A stretch of DNA of 64,000 bases from Fidelibacterota bacterium SCGC AAA298-D23 (GTDB taxonomy: Bacteria; Fidelibacterota; Marinisomatia; Marinisomatales; Marinisomataceae), in contig AQSI01000001.1 in NCBI GenBank assembly GCA_000402655.1, forward strand, positions 62,001 through 126,000, read 5' to 3'. Each line of letters starts with the position of its first letter. The first letter of the stretch is position 1. The notes below the pieces were generated by a model. It had not been told where the DNA came from and made no database searches. It saw only the letters and a program-made list of their open reading frames with translations. The translations under genes were made by a program, and so were the position numbers. Shown here piece by piece: positions 43,584 to 52,733 of the stretch.

Positions 43584-45020
43584 ATGATTACAAAACATTT
43601 AGATAAAATTGTTTCTCTTTGTAAACGTAAAGGCTTTGTATTTCCAAACTCTGAAATTTATGGAGGATTAAAAGCGTCTTATGACTATGGGCCTCTTGGT
43701 GTAGAATTAAAAAAAGCTATATCAGAAAAATGGTGGAAAGCAATGACGAACAATTCAAACATTGTTGGGCTCGATAGTTCTATCATGGTTCACCCAGATG
43801 TATGGGAAGCAAGTGGACATATTGCCAACTTTAATGATCCTATGACGGATAATAAGGATAGTAAAAAACGTTATAGAATTGACGATCTTTTGTCCCAGCA
43901 AAAAAGTAAAGTTATTGATGCCTTATGTGAAATGCTGTCTATTGAAAATAAAAATGATAGTGATACTCTTGATAAAATCAGTCACACTTTACTTCAAGAA
44001 TCAGATAAATATAGTAATGCTTTAGAATCAGCAGAAGTTATTGATCCATTTTCAGGAAATATTGGAAAATGGACCCAAGCTACTCAGTTTAACCTAATGT
44101 TTCAGACAAATTCAGGTCCATCAGAAAAATCTGGTAAAAGTATTTATTTACGTCCTGAAACAGCTCAAGGGATTTATATTAATTATTTATTAGTTCAAAA
44201 TTCTATGAGATTAAAAGTTCCATTCGGTATCGCTCAAATTGGAAAAGCCTTTAGAAATGAAATTATTGCAAGAAATTTTATTTTTAGAACAAGAGAATTT
44301 GAACAAATGGAAATGCAATATTTTGTTCATCCATCTGAAGATGAATCATCTATGGAACTTTGGAAAAATAAAAGAATTAGCTTTTATTCTGAAGAATTAG
44401 GAATTAGCAAAGATAATTTAAAATTTCATCAACATTCCGAAGATACCCTTGCTCATTATGCAAAAGATGCTTTTGACATTGAATATAATTTTCCATTTGG
44501 TTGGGGTGAAGTTGAAGGTATTCATAATAGAACTGATTTTGATTTAAAAGAGCATGAAAAATTATCTGGGAAAAATATGATGTATTTTGATGCTCTTAAA
44601 AATGAAAAGTATCATCCTTTTATCATTGAAACATCTACTGGCTTAAATCGACTATTTTTAATGGTTCTTTGTGAATCTTATTATGAAGATAATGAGAATA
44701 ATAGAACTGTATTAAAACTACCTTTTGATTTGGCTCCAAATAAAATTGTAATCTGTCCTCTGCTAAAAAAAGACGGTCTTCCTGAAAAAGCTAAAGAAAT
44801 ATTTGATTCAATAAACTCAACATATAAATGTGTGTACGATCAACAAGGCTCCATTGGAAAAAGATATTATAGACAAGATGAAGCAGGAACACCTTTTGGT
44901 ATTACCATTGATCACGAAACCTTAAAAGATAACTCTATTACAATTAGAGAAAGAGATTCTATGGAACAACATAGAATACCAACTGATAACATTTTAAAGT
45001 TTATTTCAGAAAATAAATAG
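43584..45020 (+). CDS. glyS: Glycyl-tRNA synthetase, homodimeric type
   Basis: A 478-residue eukaryote/archaea-like alpha2 glycyl-tRNA synthetase, not the alpha2beta2 type. Signature segments: KRKGFVFPNSEIYGGLKASY at the start, FNLMFQT, YLRPETAQGIYINY (motif 2 region), FRNEI and FIIETSTGLNRLFLMVL (motif 3). The anticodon-binding domain ends the protein. It charges tRNA-Gly and starts 12 bases after ccmH, so it probably belongs to the hisS-topA-ccmH-glyS run of information-processing genes. Confidence 0.96.
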   Translation: MITKHLDKIVSLCKRKGFVFPNSEIYGGLKASYDYGPLGVELKKAISEKWWKAMTNNSNIVGLDSSIMVHPDVWEASGHIANFNDPMTDNKDSKKRYRIDDLLSQQKSKVIDALCEMLSIENKNDSDTLDKISHTLLQESDKYSNALESAEVIDPFSGNIGKWTQATQFNLMFQTNSGPSEKSGKSIYLRPETAQGIYINYLLVQNSMRLKVPFGIAQIGKAFRNEIIARNFIFRTREFEQMEMQYFVHPSEDESSMELWKNKRISFYSEELGISKDNLKFHQHSEDTLAHYAKDAFDIEYNFPFGWGEVEGIHNRTDFDLKEHEKLSGKNMMYFDALKNEKYHPFIIETSTGLNRLFLMVLCESYYEDNENNRTVLKLPFDLAPNKIVICPLLKKDGLPEKAKEIFDSINSTYKCVYDQQGSIGKRYYRQDEAGTPFGITIDHETLKDNSITIRERDSMEQHRIPTDNILKFISENK

Positions 45021-45035
45021 AACAGGAGAAAAAGT

Positions 45036-45764
45036 ATGCGCTCTGCTAATCCAGCATTAAATAATAACACTTTTAGAAACACAAGACGAGTTAGCGGCGA
45101 GCAAGCTATGTCAATAGATGGCACAGTAAATAAAACTGCATTAAGTCTTCTTTTGGTCATGACATCTGCAATTTATACATGGAATAATCCTGAAGTTGGA
45201 TTGGCTTTATTTTGGCCTGTTACGATATTTACTTTTGTTTTATTAATGATTACAATTTTTAATAAAAAATCTGCCCCAATTACAGTTCCATTATATTGTT
45301 TAGCTGAAGGATTGGTTCTTGGTGGAATTTCGGCCTATGCGAATGCATTGTATCCTGGGATTGCTAATCAAGCGATAGCCTTAACGTTCGGAATTTTAGC
45401 AGCTTTATTATTTTTATACAAAAGTAGATTAATCGCTGCCACTGAAAATTTCAAATTAGGCGTGTTTTCTGCTACTTTTGGTATTCTAATTATATATGTA
45501 TTGAATTTAATTCTGTCCTTGTTTGGTATCTCATTCATGGGGCCTTTATTTGGTAATGGATTAACGGGTATTTTATTTTCGCTCTTCGTCATAGGAATAG
45601 CATCATTAAACCTTGTGCTAGATTTTGACTTTATTGAAAATGGAGCTGATCAAGGCGCCCCTAAATATATGGAATGGTATGCTGCATTTGGGCTGATGAT
45701 TACACTTATTTGGCTTTATATCGAAATACTCAATCTTCTAATGAAACTTAGAAGTAGAAGGTAA
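45036..45764 (+). CDS. Bax inhibitor-1/YccA-family membrane protein
   Basis: A 242-residue protein with a polar N-terminus (about 40 residues) and seven hydrophobic helices, the pattern of the YetJ/YccA branch of the Bax-inhibitor-1 family. LAEGLVLGGISAYANALYPG and the C-terminal DFDFIENGADQGAPKYMEWY, with acidic residues that form the pH-sensing calcium-leak site in homologues, are typical. It probably conducts calcium or regulates FtsH-type proteolysis. A ribosome-binding site (AACAGGAGAA) precedes it. Its stop lies within the first inverted repeat that flanks the TonB-receptor promoter. Confidence 0.9.
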   Translation: MRSANPALNNNTFRNTRRVSGEQAMSIDGTVNKTALSLLLVMTSAIYTWNNPEVGLALFWPVTIFTFVLLMITIFNKKSAPITVPLYCLAEGLVLGGISAYANALYPGIANQAIALTFGILAALLFLYKSRLIAATENFKLGVFSATFGILIIYVLNLILSLFGISFMGPLFGNGLTGILFSLFVIGIASLNLVLDFDFIENGADQGAPKYMEWYAAFGLMITLIWLYIEILNLLMKLRSRR

Positions 45765-45773
45765 TATACCTCT
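45760..45773. repeat. Upstream copy of the GGTA..TATACCTCT motif
   Basis: GGTA-ATA-TACC forms a small inverted repeat, and its right side TATACCTCT (45765-45773) recurs exactly at 45836-45844, on the other side of the TonB-receptor promoter. The 71-base spacing of two similar symmetrical sites around a promoter suggests a two-site operator. It overlaps the stop codon of the Bax-inhibitor gene. Confidence 0.4.
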
Positions 45774-45786
45774 CCTCTTTAAATTA

Positions 45787-45815
45787 TTGACATAAAGTAC
45801 ACTTTCTCCTAGATT
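45787..45815 (+). promoter_or_regulatory. Sigma-70-type promoter of the TonB-receptor gene
   Basis: TTGACA (45787-45792), 17-base spacer, TAGATT (45810-45815). This is the best-formed promoter in the window. Transcription should start near 45822, leaving a leader of about 77 bases that contains nested hairpins. Confidence 0.65.
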
Positions 45816-45827
45816 ATGCCAACTAAG

Positions 45828-45860
45828 GGTATATTTATACCTCTATAAGAGGTACGTACC
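45828..45860 (+). promoter_or_regulatory. Three overlapping inverted repeats in the TonB-receptor leader
   Basis: In 33 bases: GGTATA-TT-TATACC (45828-45841), TACCTCT-ATA-AGAGGTA (45838-45854) and the palindrome GGTACGTACC (45851-45860). The middle stem shares bases with both neighbours, so in RNA it is mutually exclusive with the outer two. This could be an operator cluster or an RNA switch. The start codon lies 38 bases further on. Confidence 0.55.
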
Positions 45861-45898
45861 AAGGATTTATTAATATGTACATAAACAAAGGAAAAACA

Positions 45899-48712
45899 AT
45901 GAGAAAGCTATATAACATGATAGCACTAGTTTTATTTTCTAGTTTAATATTTGCCGTAGATGGCCATCATTCAGTTTCAGGTACCGTTACTGATGCAGAT
46001 GGTAATGCACTATTTGGAGCAAATGTTACTGTAGAAGGTACTTCATCTGGTGCTGCAACAGGAGCTGATGGATCATATTCAGTCGACGGTGTTGCGAGCG
46101 GTACTTATACAGTTACTGCTTCATACATTGGATATGAATCTGCTAGTGTTTCTGTAAGTGTAGATGGTGCTGCTACTGCTAATTTTTCATTAGCATCAAG
46201 TGCAGTTGCTGGTAATGCAGTATCTGTTCTTGGTTCACGTTTTGCAAGAAACGTTGATGAACAAGCAGTTCCAGTAGAAGTCATTACTGAGCTTGAAATT
46301 CGTGCAGCCGGTTTTACTGAAACCAATGAATTGCTGCAATCTCTAGTTCCATCTTATAATGCTCCTAGAGGGTATATTACTGATGGTTCCGATCATATGA
46401 GACCTGCAACTTTACGTGGTATGGCTCCTAATCAGACTCTTGTACTTGTAAATGGTAAAAGACGTCATCAGGGTGCTTTAGTTCACGTAAATGGTTCTGT
46501 TGGTAGAGGTTCAACTCAAGTTGACTTAAATGCAATCCCAGCTAGCGCTATCGCAAAAATTGAAGTGCTACGTGATGGTGCTGCCGCTCAATACGGTTCA
46601 GATGCTGTTGCAGGGGTTATCAACATTATTTTAAAAGAATCTGGCGGTGCTGACTTAAGTGTAACTTATGGTCAGAATCTTTCATTATTTGAAAGAGGCT
46701 ATGCTGCAGGAGAAGGTCTTATTGATGGCCAAGATGCTTCAACGTATGCTTGGGATCTTGATGAGGAAGTTGAAGGTACTGGATACCTTCCTTACTCTGC
46801 AGACAGAGGCTTTGCCCGTTCAGGTCTTGAAACAGTTCTTAAAGAAGATGGAAGAAACCTAATTATTCATGCTGGAAACGGCTTGGATCTTTTTGGTGGA
46901 AGCCTATATGTTAGCGGTCAAATCCGAGATGGTGGTCGCACCAATCGTGCTGGATTAGACCCAAGAAGACAGTACTTTGCGGGAATGGATGATAAAGAAT
47001 ATGCATTCAATAGAGAAAATCATCGTATAGGTGCTGGTGAATTTGAACAAGTAAGTCTTATGTTTAACGGAAGCTTCCCAATGGAAACTGGAGGAACATT
47101 CTATGCTTTTGGTGGAATGAACTCTCGTGATGGTGAAAGTGGATGTTATTATAGAAGAGCTCAAGATAACCGTACATTACGTGCATGGTATCCTGATGGG
47201 TTCTTACCATTAATTAGTCCAACACTTACTGATACTTCTCTTGCTTTAGGTATGAAAGGTATCATGGATGGAGCAGTATTTAATGGATATGCTTACGACT
47301 TTAGTGTAACAACTGGTAGTAATGAATTTGCATGGGGAATGCAAAACAGTCATAATGCTACTGCAGGTACAGGTCCAAATCAGCAAGCTGAATTTGATCT
47401 AGGTACTTTAGGTTACAGTCAAACAACTGTAAACTTTGACCTTGCAACTCAAATTGAAGTTGATGGTTTTGCTGGACCAGTTGACCTTGCTATGGGTGCA
47501 GAAATGCGTATGGAAAACTATACTATTGAAGCTGGTGAAGAAGCAGGATATGCTGACTTTGGCTACGATGTATTGGACGGACCAAACGCTGGTGCATCAG
47601 CTGCAGTTGGTTGTCAATGTTTGCCTGGATTAGCACCAGCAAATGAACAAGATCGTGACAGAGATGCTTTCAGTCTTTATGCTGAAATGGGTGGTAATGT
47701 CACAGAAGACTTGTTGCTTGATGTTGCATTAAGAACAGAAAATTATAGTGACTTTGGTTCAACAACCAATGGTAAAGTTGCAATGAGATATCAAATCGAT
47801 GAAGGTGTTGCTGCAAGAGGTTCTTTCAGTACAGGCTTTAGAGCACCAGCTCTACAAGAAGCTTATTTTTCATCAATTGCGACAAACTTTATTGATGGTG
47901 TGCCTCTTGAAGTTGGTACATTCCCTGTTGATACTGAAGCTGCAAGAGCTCTTGGAGCTCAAGACCTTGAACCAGAAACATCTGAAAATCTATCTTTAGG
48001 TATGACTTACAAAGATGATAAATTCTCACTATCTGTAGATGCTTACATGATCACAGTTGAAGATCGTATTAGCATGAGTGAGACATTTAGAGGTTCAGGT
48101 ACAAGTTCTAATATGGTTGATTTCTTTGCTGAAAGAGGTGTACCAGCTGCGGCAGGTAGATACTTCTTTAACGGTATTGATACAGAGACCAATGGTTTAG
48201 ACATTGTTGCAACTATGAGAGAAGACGTTGCAAATGGTTCATTATTGCTTAAAGCAGCAATGAACTTTAACGATACCGAAGTTACAAATAAGGGAGAACT
48301 TGAAACTCCTGCTGAATTAGCTGCTTATACTTCAAGTGTATTGCTTGGACGTACTAATACAGTAAGATATGAAAGTTCATCTCCAAGAGAAAACTTCCAA
48401 TTCTCAGCAACTTTACAAAAACCATCATCTACTTGGATGGTGAAATTAAATCGTTGGGGTGAAGTAACTATTCCAGCAAGTACAGTTGAAAGAGAGCAGG
48501 TATTGAGTTCAAAAACTACAGTTGATATGGAATACTCATTCCAAGTCAATAGTCAAGTAAGAATGGCAATTGGTGCTAATAACTTGTTTGATGTTTATCC
48601 TGATAAAACTATTAAAAGAAATAGTTTTAATGGAATTTTCCAGCATTCAGGATATAGTCCATTTGGATTTAACGGACGTTACATTTACACACGTCTTGAT
48701 ATGACTTTATAA
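45899..48712 (+). CDS. TonB-dependent outer-membrane receptor with carboxypeptidase-regulatory-like domain
   Basis: A 937-residue receptor from ATG 45899, preceded by an AAAGGA site; an upstream ATG at 45875 is less likely because the signal peptide (MRKLYNMIALVLFSSLIFA) begins here. Residues about 25-105 form an Ig-like domain (VSGTVTDADGNALFGANVTV). The plug contains LVLVNGKRRHQGALVHVN and IEVLRDGAAAQYGSDAVAGV; the barrel ends in YIYTRLDMTL. It imports an unknown ligand with TonB energy. G+C and codon choice are visibly richer (GCT, GGT, CGT) than in neighbours, as expected for very high expression. Confidence 0.94.
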   Translation: MRKLYNMIALVLFSSLIFAVDGHHSVSGTVTDADGNALFGANVTVEGTSSGAATGADGSYSVDGVASGTYTVTASYIGYESASVSVSVDGAATANFSLASSAVAGNAVSVLGSRFARNVDEQAVPVEVITELEIRAAGFTETNELLQSLVPSYNAPRGYITDGSDHMRPATLRGMAPNQTLVLVNGKRRHQGALVHVNGSVGRGSTQVDLNAIPASAIAKIEVLRDGAAAQYGSDAVAGVINIILKESGGADLSVTYGQNLSLFERGYAAGEGLIDGQDASTYAWDLDEEVEGTGYLPYSADRGFARSGLETVLKEDGRNLIIHAGNGLDLFGGSLYVSGQIRDGGRTNRAGLDPRRQYFAGMDDKEYAFNRENHRIGAGEFEQVSLMFNGSFPMETGGTFYAFGGMNSRDGESGCYYRRAQDNRTLRAWYPDGFLPLISPTLTDTSLALGMKGIMDGAVFNGYAYDFSVTTGSNEFAWGMQNSHNATAGTGPNQQAEFDLGTLGYSQTTVNFDLATQIEVDGFAGPVDLAMGAEMRMENYTIEAGEEAGYADFGYDVLDGPNAGASAAVGCQCLPGLAPANEQDRDRDAFSLYAEMGGNVTEDLLLDVALRTENYSDFGSTTNGKVAMRYQIDEGVAARGSFSTGFRAPALQEAYFSSIATNFIDGVPLEVGTFPVDTEAARALGAQDLEPETSENLSLGMTYKDDKFSLSVDAYMITVEDRISMSETFRGSGTSSNMVDFFAERGVPAAAGRYFFNGIDTETNGLDIVATMREDVANGSLLLKAAMNFNDTEVTNKGELETPAELAAYTSSVLLGRTNTVRYESSSPRENFQFSATLQKPSSTWMVKLNRWGEVTIPASTVEREQVLSSKTTVDMEYSFQVNSQVRMAIGANNLFDVYPDKTIKRNSFNGIFQHSGYSPFGFNGRYIYTRLDMTL

Positions 48713-48737
48713 ACTGATTTTAAGTCATAAAATAAAT

Positions 48738-48768
48738 AAAAAGCCTCTACTCTTTGTAGAGGCTTTTT
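48738..48768. terminator. Strong bidirectional intrinsic terminator
   Basis: AAAAAGCCTCTAC (48738-48750), loop TCTTT, and GTAGAGGCTTTTT (48756-48768): a 13-bp perfect stem with T-run. It ends the TonB-receptor transcript 26 bases after the stop and is one of only two clear intrinsic terminators in the window. Confidence 0.9.
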
Positions 48769-48788
48769 ATTAGCTTAAGTATATAAAA

Positions 48789-50645
48789 ATGAAGAAAATA
48801 TTAAACCCACTTTTCTTATCCATATTCATGCTTTCTTTGGTGGCATGTAAATTCGGATCAGACTACACTCAAACCAATCAAAACCTCGAAAATAAAAATG
48901 GTGCTGTATCTTCAACTTCTAGATTAGCATCTGCCTCAGGTATAGACATTATGAAAAAAGGTGGAAATGCATTTGATGCAATTGTAGCCACTGGTTTTAC
49001 ATTAGCTGTTACTTCTCCTTCAAATGGGAATATTGGTGGTGGTGGATTTATGGTTGCCAGAACTGCCAACGGCGAAATAGTTACACTCGATTTTCGCGAA
49101 AAAGCACCTACGCTTTCATATGAAACAATGTTTCTTGATGAAAATGGTAATTATAGTAGAAATCTAGCACTGTTATCACACAAATCATCAGGTGTTCCTG
49201 GTACTGTTGATGGATTGATAAAAATTTTTAATGATTATGGTTCGGGAAATTTTACACTCAATGAAATTTTATCTTATGCAATTGAATATGCAGAAAATGG
49301 TCACGCAATTAATAAGAGTTCAGCTTTCGGATTCGATTTTTATAAACATCTTTTCCTAGAAGATAAAGGATCTACTGAAGTTTTTATAAAAGACTATTCT
49401 TTAGAAATGCGACAATTACAAGAAGATGTTTCTAACGGAACTATTCCAGAAGAAGAATATATCAAAAAGATGAGGGAATTAAACCAATGGAATGAAGGTG
49501 ATGTAATTGTTCAAAAAGATTTAGCAGAAACTTTAAAAAGAATCGCATTAAATGGTAGAGACGGATTTTATGAAGGTAAAACCGCAGACTTAATTGTTAA
49601 TGAAATGAAATTGAACAATGGTTTGATATCCCATGATGATTTAAAAGAATATAATTCGGTTTATAGAGAGCCGATAGTTGGAAACTATCGAGGACACACA
49701 ATTATATCTATGGGTCCACCAAGCTCTGGAGGTCCTCTAATTATTCAGATGCTAAATATGCTCGAAAATTTTGAAGTACAAGCAATGAAAAGAAACTCTA
49801 CAGAATTTGTTCACATGTTAACAGAGATTCAAAGATTAGCTTATGCAGACAGAGCAATTCATTTAGGAGATCCTGATTTTTATCCTAGTCCCGTTCCAAT
49901 GTTAATTTCTAAGGACTATGCTAAAAAAAGATTAGGGTTGATTTCAATGGACAAAGCTACTCCAAGCTCAGAAATTGCAGCTGGAAGTACAACATCTGAA
50001 TCAATGGAAACTACTCATTATTCGGCAATGGATAAATTTGGTAATACTGTTGGTATAACAACTACAATCAATCTTTCGTTTGGGAATAAAAAAATAGTCG
50101 ATGGTGCAGGTTTTCTTTTAAATAATGAGATGGATGATTTTGCTTCATCACCAGGATCTCAAAATGCATTTGGATTAATTGGTTATGAAGCTAATTCAAT
50201 TAAGCCTGCTAAAAGACCCTTGAGCTCAATGTCACCTACAATTGTTCTTAATCCAGAAGGAGAATCATTAATGACAATAGGAGCTGCAGGTGGTTCAAGA
50301 ATAATTACTACTGTTTTACAAGTTATAATAAGTGTTGTAGATCATAAATTAAATGTGCAGGAAGCTATAAATTTAGGTAGAACTCACTCTCAATGGATTC
50401 CAGATGTTATTCGATATGAGGGAGTAAATAACATGAATACCAAATCCAATGAATTTTTGCCATCCTTAAGCACTAAACAAATAGATGAACTAAAAAATTT
50501 AAATCACAGATTTGAAGATGGAAATGTAGAAAATGGAATTTATTACCTAGCAAGAGCACATGGTATAATGTACAAAGACGGTCAATTTACTACCGGAGTT
50601 GACTGGAGAGGAAACGGAGAAATATCAGATGGAATTACGTACTAA
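48789..50645 (+). CDS. ggt: Gamma-glutamyltransferase (lipoprotein)
   Basis: A 618-residue enzyme exported as a lipoprotein (LSLVAC, Cys 20). GNIGGGGFMVAR and the autoprocessing site METTHYSAMD (the second Thr is the nucleophile freed by self-cleavage) are conserved, followed by TTTINLSFG, SSMSPTIV and GAAGGSRII. It removes the gamma-glutamyl group of glutathione and related compounds at the cell surface. It is longer than usual (about 580) because of a charged insert near residues 200-245. Its end overlaps the next lipoprotein gene by 17 bases. Confidence 0.95.
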   Translation: MKKILNPLFLSIFMLSLVACKFGSDYTQTNQNLENKNGAVSSTSRLASASGIDIMKKGGNAFDAIVATGFTLAVTSPSNGNIGGGGFMVARTANGEIVTLDFREKAPTLSYETMFLDENGNYSRNLALLSHKSSGVPGTVDGLIKIFNDYGSGNFTLNEILSYAIEYAENGHAINKSSAFGFDFYKHLFLEDKGSTEVFIKDYSLEMRQLQEDVSNGTIPEEEYIKKMRELNQWNEGDVIVQKDLAETLKRIALNGRDGFYEGKTADLIVNEMKLNNGLISHDDLKEYNSVYREPIVGNYRGHTIISMGPPSSGGPLIIQMLNMLENFEVQAMKRNSTEFVHMLTEIQRLAYADRAIHLGDPDFYPSPVPMLISKDYAKKRLGLISMDKATPSSEIAAGSTTSESMETTHYSAMDKFGNTVGITTTINLSFGNKKIVDGAGFLLNNEMDDFASSPGSQNAFGLIGYEANSIKPAKRPLSSMSPTIVLNPEGESLMTIGAAGGSRIITTVLQVIISVVDHKLNVQEAINLGRTHSQWIPDVIRYEGVNNMNTKSNEFLPSLSTKQIDELKNLNHRFEDGNVENGIYYLARAHGIMYKDGQFTTGVDWRGNGEISDGITY

Positions 50646-51582
50646 AATTATATTATTATTTTTATTTTTATTCATTGGATGTGGAGAGTCTGGAAGAGCA
50701 ACCCAATCTGTCCTTCCTACCCCTGAAGTGAAATATACTCCTGGAGATATTATTACTGATAGCCAGGGCTATATTTCATACAGAGTTGGTAATATGCCAA
50801 TAATTATTACAGTTCCGCATGATGGTACCCTTGTTCCTTCTACTTTTCCCGACAGAACCGGATCTTCAGCAAGAGCTGAAAATACAAGAAAAGTTGCAGA
50901 ACAATTTGCATATTTTTTCAACGCTAATTCAAATGGATTGTACCCTCATATCATTTATAATAATATTAGCAGAAGTAAATTGGATCCTGACCTAAATCAA
51001 ATGGATGGTGCACAAGGTAATTCTTATGCAAATTTATCCTATGGTACCTATCATAGCTTTTTACAAACTGCTATTGATTCAGTTGAAGCATACTTTGATG
51101 CGGGTATTTTATTAAATCTAGTTGAACATAATCATTCTAATCAAAAAGTAGAACTCGGGTATTTACTTTCAGCCTCAGATTTGGATTTAACAAACCTACA
51201 GCTAAATAGTTATAGTGCCCAATCCAGCGTGTCGCAAATAGCTGATATTTCAACTTCTTCTTTTTCCGAAGTAATAAGAGGATATAATAGTCTTGGAACA
51301 CTTATAGTAGGTAGAAGCTATACCAGCAACGATGTCACTTATAGTTTTGAAGCTGTACCTACTTTAGATAATCCAACAATTGGCAGCACTGATTATAGCT
51401 CAGGTGGATACACAATCGCGCAATATGGAAGTTCTAACGGTGGGAAAATTAATGGAATTGATGTTGCTACTCCATTTGCTGGATTTAGAGACAATGCAAA
51501 TGCATATAGGGCATTGGCTGTAATTCTTGAAGAATCAGTTAAGATTTTCTACCAAGAAAATCTTGGAGTAATTTTATATTAA
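50629..51582 (+). CDS. N-formylglutamate amidohydrolase-like lipoprotein
   Basis: A 317-residue lipoprotein from ATG 50629 (LFLFLFIGC, Cys about 16); the frame extends 30 bases further into ggt. The mature part has IIITVPHDGTLVPSTFPDR (PHxG-like zinc motif), ISRSKLDPDLNQ (R-x-KxDxN of the family) and NLVEHNHSNQKVELGY (second zinc/acid site), a pattern of the N-formylglutamate amidohydrolase fold. It probably deformylates or hydrolyses a glutamyl-type amide at the cell surface. The overlap with ggt suggests a shared role in scavenging glutamate from peptides. Family call is moderate. Confidence 0.62.
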   Translation: MELRTKIILLFLFLFIGCGESGRATQSVLPTPEVKYTPGDIITDSQGYISYRVGNMPIIITVPHDGTLVPSTFPDRTGSSARAENTRKVAEQFAYFFNANSNGLYPHIIYNNISRSKLDPDLNQMDGAQGNSYANLSYGTYHSFLQTAIDSVEAYFDAGILLNLVEHNHSNQKVELGYLLSASDLDLTNLQLNSYSAQSSVSQIADISTSSFSEVIRGYNSLGTLIVGRSYTSNDVTYSFEAVPTLDNPTIGSTDYSSGGYTIAQYGSSNGGKINGIDVATPFAGFRDNANAYRALAVILEESVKIFYQENLGVILY

Positions 51583-52679
51583 TTTCCTCTAAGAGCAGTA
51601 GCTTTATTTAAATATTCTTGAGCATCCTCAAGACGGCCCTCTCCAAAGTAAGTTCTATAAACTCCGTAGTAATACTGTGGATCATTTGGATCTTTGTCAA
51701 TCAATTCCATATAGTAATTTCTTGATTTTCTCCATCTTTCTGCCTGTTCAAGCGCCTTTGCTAGACCTAATAATGCTTCAACATCATCAGGAGCTAAGAA
51801 ATATGCTTCTTCAAAGTTGTATTCTGCTTCTTCAAAATTATCCATTTTTAAATAAACAAGACCTCTATTAAAAAATAGGTCTACCAACTCTTGGTCTTCT
51901 GAAGTATTCTCAATAGCTAAATCTAAATTTTTTAATGCTGCATCAAATTTATCTTGAGCAAGATATAAAGCTCCTAGACTCTTCAGAGCTGTTGGTTCTA
52001 AAGGCTCCATTGCAAGCGCTTGTTCATAATATTCTAATCCTTTATCAAATTCGCCCAATCTAACAACACTTTGTCCAGCACTAACAAGTAGTGCAATTTT
52101 TGTTTCATCAGGAATGTCATCAAGGGCTAAACCCATATCAAGATACTTAATGGTATTCTCTTTATCTCCTTTAACTGAAGAATATAATGCAGCAAGAGCA
52201 TATGCTCCCGGCTGTGAAGGGTCTAATTCTTTAGCATTTAATGAAGTTTGAATGGCTTGATCAACGAGAGCATCTCTTTGCTCAGCACTTGTAGCTCTAT
52301 TGAGTAAAGAGAGGAATCCTGATGCTTTATAATATATCAAATTATAGCTTTTTGTGACAGATGCAGTTATCGCTTGCTGAATAGGTACTCTTTTATCGTT
52401 TCTAGTTGGACGAATTTTTAATCCACTAGGAGCAGTTTGTGCAATATCCATATATTTTTTTACAGATGCCCAATCTTGTTTTCTAGGAAATATTTTATCA
52501 CCGAGATGAAATGCTGCTTCCCATTTATCTTTTGGATGATTTAACGCTTCTAATAAATATTTTTCTGCTTCTCCCCATTCTTTATCTTTAATTCTAATTT
52601 TAGCAGACTCTAATGCTTGACCAGCAAATAACGTTGTGGCTAATATTGCTAGAGCTATAAAATTTCTAAAATAATTCAT
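51579..52679 (-). CDS. TPR-repeat exported protein
   Basis: A 366-residue protein with a signal peptide (ending TTLFAGQA) and about seven tetratricopeptide repeats, best seen from residue 150 on: LDPSQPGAYALAALYSSVKG, EFDKGLEYYEQALAMEPLEP and NFEEAEYNFEEAYFLAPDD. It likely assembles partners in the periplasm; no enzyme is fused. It is transcribed alone in the minus direction and its stop overlaps that of the upstream amidohydrolase-like gene (TTAA). The 54-base gap behind it leads to the PfkB kinase gene on the same strand. Confidence 0.85.
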   Translation of the reverse strand: MNYFRNFIALAILATTLFAGQALESAKIRIKDKEWGEAEKYLLEALNHPKDKWEAAFHLGDKIFPRKQDWASVKKYMDIAQTAPSGLKIRPTRNDKRVPIQQAITASVTKSYNLIYYKASGFLSLLNRATSAEQRDALVDQAIQTSLNAKELDPSQPGAYALAALYSSVKGDKENTIKYLDMGLALDDIPDETKIALLVSAGQSVVRLGEFDKGLEYYEQALAMEPLEPTALKSLGALYLAQDKFDAALKNLDLAIENTSEDQELVDLFFNRGLVYLKMDNFEEAEYNFEEAYFLAPDDVEALLGLAKALEQAERWRKSRNYYMELIDKDPNDPQYYYGVYRTYFGEGRLEDAQEYLNKATALRGN

Positions 52680-52733
52680 GCTTGTAGTTCTCCTTATGTT
52701 TAAAAAGCAAGTTAGTGTTATTATAATGAGTTT

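Noticed and set aside
45899..48712. TonB-receptor gene as a horizontally acquired island because of its richer G+C
   Set aside because: No mobile genes, tRNA junction or repeats flank it. Preferred codons and strong signals point to high expression instead.
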